A stretch of 64,000 bases of DNA from contig NC_015589.1 in assembly GCF_000215085.1 (NCBI RefSeq), positions 186,001 through 250,000 of the forward strand, read 5' to 3'. Of the stretch, positions 61,065 to 64,000 are shown piece by piece. A model generated the notes under the pieces. That model saw only the letters and a list, made by a program, of their open reading frames with translations, was not told where the DNA came from and searched no databases. Positions within the stretch are counted from its first letter, which is position 1. Each line of letters opens with the position of its first letter. A program made the position numbers and the translations under genes. The DNA comes from Desulforamulus ruminis DSM 2154 (GTDB taxonomy: Bacteria > Bacillota > Desulfotomaculia > Desulfotomaculales > Desulfotomaculaceae).

Positions 61065-62014
61065 GCAGCATAAAATTGGCCAACAGGATTGTTTCTGCTC
61101 CCATGGCCGGGGTTACCGACAGGGCCTTCCGCATCCTGGCCCGGGAGAACGGGTGTGGACTGGTAGTGACCGAAATGATCAGCGACCTGGCGCTGATTTA
61201 CGCCAATCCAAGAACCTACCGCATGCTGGATTTCCGGGATGAGCAGCCCCCTCTGAGCGTACAGATTTTTGGTTCTAACCCGGAGACCATGGGGCGGGCC
61301 GCTGTTTTAGTGGCGGAGCGGGGAGCCAGCATGGTGGACATTAATATGGGTTGTCCTACGCCCAAAATTGTGAGGAACCAGGAAGGCTGCGCCCTGATGA
61401 AAAAGCCTGAGCTGGCAGCCCGAATTGTTGAAGCGGTGGTGGCGGCTGTTCCGGGCCTTCCTGTTACCGTAAAAATGCGTAAAGGCTGGGATGCCGATTC
61501 CGTCAATGCCGTTGAATTTGCCCGGCTGGTGGTGGAAGCCGGAGCCTCTGCGGTAGCTGTTCATGGGCGGACCAGGAATCAATTCTACAGCGGTAAAGCC
61601 GACTGGCATATTATTAAAGAAGTAAAGGAAGCGGTAAAGGTGCCGGTCATCGGCAATGGGGACATTTGGACCCCTGAAGACGCTGCCCGCATGCTGCAGG
61701 AAACCGGGTGCGACGGTATTATGATCGGCCGGGCCGCCATGGGCAATCCCTGGTTGTTCCGGGAGGTCCTTCATTTTTTGAAAACCGGTGCCGAACTGTC
61801 CCCGCCCTCGGCCCAGGAACGGATTGCCACTGCCATCCGGCATATGGAGTTAATGGTGGAATCCAAGGGGGAACGGGTGGCTGTTTGTGAAATGAGAAAA
61901 CACGCGGCCTGGTATACCAAAGGCATTCGTGGGGCGGCCCGCATCCGGGAGAACATCAATAAATCCACCACCCAAAAGGAAATTGAGAATATTTTAAACT
62001 CCCTGCTGGACTAG
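61055..62014 (+). CDS. dusB: tRNA-dihydrouridine synthase
   Basis: 319 residues, DusB type. [72 protein letters not shown] with the catalytic Cys, [29 protein letters not shown] and [35 protein letters not shown]. The FMN enzyme reduces uridines in tRNA D-loops. It overlaps coaX. Confidence 0.96.
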   Translation: MQIGSIKLANRIVSAPMAGVTDRAFRILARENGCGLVVTEMISDLALIYANPRTYRMLDFRDEQPPLSVQIFGSNPETMGRAAVLVAERGASMVDINMGCPTPKIVRNQEGCALMKKPELAARIVEAVVAAVPGLPVTVKMRKGWDADSVNAVEFARLVVEAGASAVAVHGRTRNQFYSGKADWHIIKEVKEAVKVPVIGNGDIWTPEDAARMLQETGCDGIMIGRAAMGNPWLFREVLHFLKTGAELSPPSAQERIATAIRHMELMVESKGERVAVCEMRKHAAWYTKGIRGAARIRENINKSTTQKEIENILNSLLD

Positions 62015-62053
62015 AATTGAAAAACAGACTTCTTCTTTACAGCAAAATCTTTG

Positions 62054-62080
62054 GCGAGTTAAATGCTCGCTTTTTATTTT
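62054..62080 (+). terminator. Terminator after dusB
   Basis: GCGAG/CTCGC stem (62054-62070) followed by TTTTTATTTTT. Confidence 0.8.
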
Positions 62081-62206
62081 TGTTATTTTAAGAGTTGCCA
62101 TATCTATAATATTTTGCCATTCTTCCACTAAAAGAATAATGAATATCTCCCCCAAGGCATATGCTGTTATGGGTATATTAACGAAACGGGAAGAAGGGGA
62201 GACAGA

Positions 62207-63280
62207 ATGAACCGTTTTGCTTTTATCATTCATCCGCTGGATTGCAGTGATGTGGCCAGAAAATTTCATTTTGCCAGGTATATGCCGGATACCCTGCTGG
62301 AAAGAACTTTAAAAATACTTCCTCCTGTAAAAATATCACCCATTACCGGAATACAGTCTCCCAGCGCCGCCACCGAAGGATTTTTTGTTTCCTGCCTACT
62401 GACGGCCAGGCAAATGATGTCTCTTCCCACTCCTTTTGTATTAAACAAAATTATACAAACAGCCCGGCTGGCAGAGAAACTGGGGGCTCAGGTGGTGGGA
62501 CTAGGGGCCTTTACCAAGGTCATCGGGGATGCCGGGATCACCATTGCTAAGAACCTGAATATTCCGGTAACAACTGGGAACAGCTATACCGTGGCTACCA
62601 CGCTGGAAGGGGCCAAAAAAGCAGCCATACTGATGGGACATGATTTAAAAAAAGCCCGGATTGTTGTGGTTGGAGCCACCGGGTCCATCGGCAGTGTTTG
62701 TGCGTTATCCCTGGCCAGGGATGTCAACCACTTAACTTTGATTGGTAGAAATGAGGCCAAGCTGCATGTTTTAGCGGATCGCATTCTGTTTGAAACAGGT
62801 CTGGCTGCCAATGTCACCTCCAATATTAAATCCATCCTGCGGACCGCAGATCTGGTGATAACGGTGACCAGTTCGGCGGATGCCATTATTGAGCCGGAGG
62901 ATTTAAAAGCCGGGGCGGTCATTTGTGATGTTGCCCGGCCGAGGGATGTTTCCCGCCGGGTGGTAGAGAAAAGAGATGATGTGCTGGTGATTGAAGGAGG
63001 ACTGGTAGAAGTTCCCGGTGATGTAAATTTTAATTTTAATTTTGGTTTCCCACCCCGGACTGCTTACGCCTGCATGGCGGAAACCATGATTTTGGCCCTG
63101 GAAGGAAGACTGGAAAGCTATACCCTGGGCCGGGATCTTACCTTAAAACAAGTGGAAGAAATGCATAAACTGGGCCGGAAGCACGGCTTTAAACTGGCAG
63201 GCTGGCGAAGTTTTGAAAAGCCCGTTACCGAGGAGGAGATTCATCGTATCCGGCAGAAGGCCATGATCAAGGTATCCTAA
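62207..63280 (+). CDS. Acyl-ACP reductase-like (AAR-like) Rossmann protein
   Basis: 357 residues from ATG 62207. The order of motifs follows cyanobacterial long-chain acyl-[ACP] reductase: TTGNSYTVATTLEGAKKAA, ARIVVVGATGSIGSVCALSLARDV (NADPH loop), LTLIGRNEAKL, ADLVITVTSSAD, DVARPRDVSRRV, VIEGGLVEVPGD, then TAYACMAETMILALEG with a Cys at residue 289 in place of the AAR acyl-accepting Cys, and a closing KLGRKHGF. AAR reduces acyl-ACP or acyl-CoA to aldehyde. Here the substrate is unknown, and no aldehyde-deformylating oxygenase partner is next to it. Databases may call this shikimate-dehydrogenase-like. Confidence 0.7.
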   Translation: MNRFAFIIHPLDCSDVARKFHFARYMPDTLLERTLKILPPVKISPITGIQSPSAATEGFFVSCLLTARQMMSLPTPFVLNKIIQTARLAEKLGAQVVGLGAFTKVIGDAGITIAKNLNIPVTTGNSYTVATTLEGAKKAAILMGHDLKKARIVVVGATGSIGSVCALSLARDVNHLTLIGRNEAKLHVLADRILFETGLAANVTSNIKSILRTADLVITVTSSADAIIEPEDLKAGAVICDVARPRDVSRRVVEKRDDVLVIEGGLVEVPGDVNFNFNFGFPPRTAYACMAETMILALEGRLESYTLGRDLTLKQVEEMHKLGRKHGFKLAGWRSFEKPVTEEEIHRIRQKAMIKVS

Positions 63281-63309
63281 CAACCTCTTTGGAATGTTCA
63301 AATGTATCC

Positions 63310-63338
63310 TTGACAAAAACTACCGGGATTTTTATAAT
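63310..63338 (+). promoter_or_regulatory. greA promoter
   Basis: TTGACA (63310-63315), 17 bp, TATAAT (63333-63338); both perfect consensus. Confidence 0.88.
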
Positions 63339-63364
63339 GTACAGGAATAAACGCCTAGAACGGC

Positions 63365-63402
63365 AAGCACTGCAATCTGGTATGTGCCATTTGCAGTGCT
63401 TT
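63365..63402 (+). promoter_or_regulatory. Hairpin in the greA leader
   Basis: An 11-bp perfect stem (63365-63375 with 63391-63401) with a 15-nt loop and only a short T-run, inside the 130-nt greA leader. Possible weak terminator or RNA stability element. Confidence 0.6.
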
Positions 63403-63475
63403 AACTGTAGTTAGCCTCCTTGTAAATGAAGACTGGATAAATGAAAAATTTGACTTAGAGATAGGAGAAAGTTAG

Positions 63476-63949
63476 ATGAAAGAGAAAGATGTAATGCTTA
63501 CCGTGGTTGGTTTAAAGCAACTGGAGGACGAGTTGGAGCAGTTGAAAACCGTCAAGAGACGCCAGGTGGCGGAGAGAATTAAACAAGCCATTGAATTTGG
63601 GGATATTAGTGAGAACTCGGAATATGAAGACGCTAAAAATGAACAGGCATTTATTGAGGGTCGAATCTTAACCTTAGAGAAAATGCTTCGGAATGCTAAA
63701 ATTATCGATGATGAAAATTTAGGAAATGAAATGGTTTCCCTGGGTTCCAGGATATTATTAAAGGACCTGGAGTTTGGTGACGAGTTGGAGTACACCATTG
63801 TTGGCTCAGTGGAAGCAGACCCCGACAATAATAAAATTTCCAATGAGTCTCCGGTAGGAAAGGCGATTTTGGGCCAGCCCAAAGGGAGTGTTGTTGAAGT
63901 AACCGTTCCCGCCGGTGTTTTAAAATATGAAATTGTAGATATTAAGTAG
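63476..63949 (+). CDS. greA: Transcription elongation factor GreA
   Basis: 157 residues. N-terminal coiled coil with [57 protein letters not shown] (the acidic tip D and E residues that enter the polymerase secondary channel), and the C-terminal FKBP-like domain ([30 protein letters not shown]). It stimulates transcript cleavage by backtracked RNA polymerase. Confidence 0.97.
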   Translation: MKEKDVMLTVVGLKQLEDELEQLKTVKRRQVAERIKQAIEFGDISENSEYEDAKNEQAFIEGRILTLEKMLRNAKIIDDENLGNEMVSLGSRILLKDLEFGDELEYTIVGSVEADPDNNKISNESPVGKAILGQPKGSVVEVTVPAGVLKYEIVDIK

Positions 63950-63972
63950 GAGCGTTTGGGGGTTTTTTAGAA

Positions 63973-64000
63973 ATGACCGAAGACAATCAAAAGAGACAAA
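63973..64000 (+). CDS. lysS: Start of a gene, probably lysyl-tRNA synthetase (truncated by window)
   Basis: ATG 63973 opens MTEDNQKRQ and runs off the window. LysS commonly follows greA in Firmicutes and begins with a similar acidic/polar tail. Nine residues cannot prove it; the call is synteny only. Confidence 0.4.

Noticed and set aside
1-64000. CRISPR arrays, tRNA or rRNA genes
   Set aside because: No regularly spaced repeats, cloverleaf-capable genes with T-loop signature, or rRNA sequence were recognised. The 16S-like GATCACCT in the IS110 leader is only a short match.

Overview
The window looks like chromosome of an anaerobic, spore-forming Firmicute of the Desulfotomaculum/Desulforamulus type (Peptococcaceae). 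The taxon is inferred from gene content: sporulation genes (yabQ, spoIIE), a formate-tetrahydrofolate ligase, CBO0543-type membrane proteins and, above all, flavin-based Hdr/Flx electron-transfer operons with a selenocysteine subunit. No rRNA, tRNA or CRISPR array was seen.

Layout. 1-9.6 kb is the conserved sporulation/division block yabQ, small HTH gene, divIC, S1-domain gene, ppx/gppA, spoIIE, tilS, ftsH, ndk. 9.6-14.4 kb holds a hot-dog thioesterase, fhs, an MFS transporter, a DJ-1/PfpI protein and a small unknown. 14.5-29.5 kb is dominated by two almost identical 6,509-bp direct copies of hdrA - mvhD(Sec) - two Fe-S/FrhB- or AsrA-like genes - flxA-like gene, separated by one CCG-domain (HdrD/DsrK-like) gene. 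The copies differ at only three seen positions and diverge exactly at the hdrA 5' end and the flxA stop codon. In both, MvhD is interrupted by an in-frame UGA at the position of a cluster-ligand cysteine, followed by a perfect hairpin, so both are read as selenoproteins.

29.5-41.6 kb is accessory: an amino-acid binding protein with a copper-amine-oxidase-like stalk, a YdbS/YdbT pair, an IS110-family element, a marR-cyclase operon, larE, a thioesterase, a nitroreductase, a three-gene membrane-protein operon and a P-type-ATPase-like protein without its catalytic motifs. The IS110 element sits exactly between a marR promoter-operator and its Shine-Dalgarno/ATG. Its upstream non-coding end can be folded as a bridge RNA whose putative target guide matches the insertion site and resembles the 16S anti-Shine-Dalgarno sequence. 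Its transposase gene is frameshifted.

41.7-64 kb is biosynthetic: folP-folB-folK; an aromatic-rich mini-peptide transcript; cca; a leader-controlled DUF2520-panB-panC-panD operon; nadA-nadB-nadC; bioB, birA and bioY with two BirA operators; and ablB-ablA behind a c-di-AMP (ydaO-type) riboswitch, with ablA broken by an exact 16-bp tandem duplication. It closes with a siroheme protein, coaX-dusB, an acyl-ACP-reductase-like gene, and greA followed by the first codons of a further gene, probably lysS. Cofactor genes are grouped: pantothenate to CoA (panBCD, coaX), NAD (nadABC), folate (folPBK) and biotin (bioB, bioY, birA).
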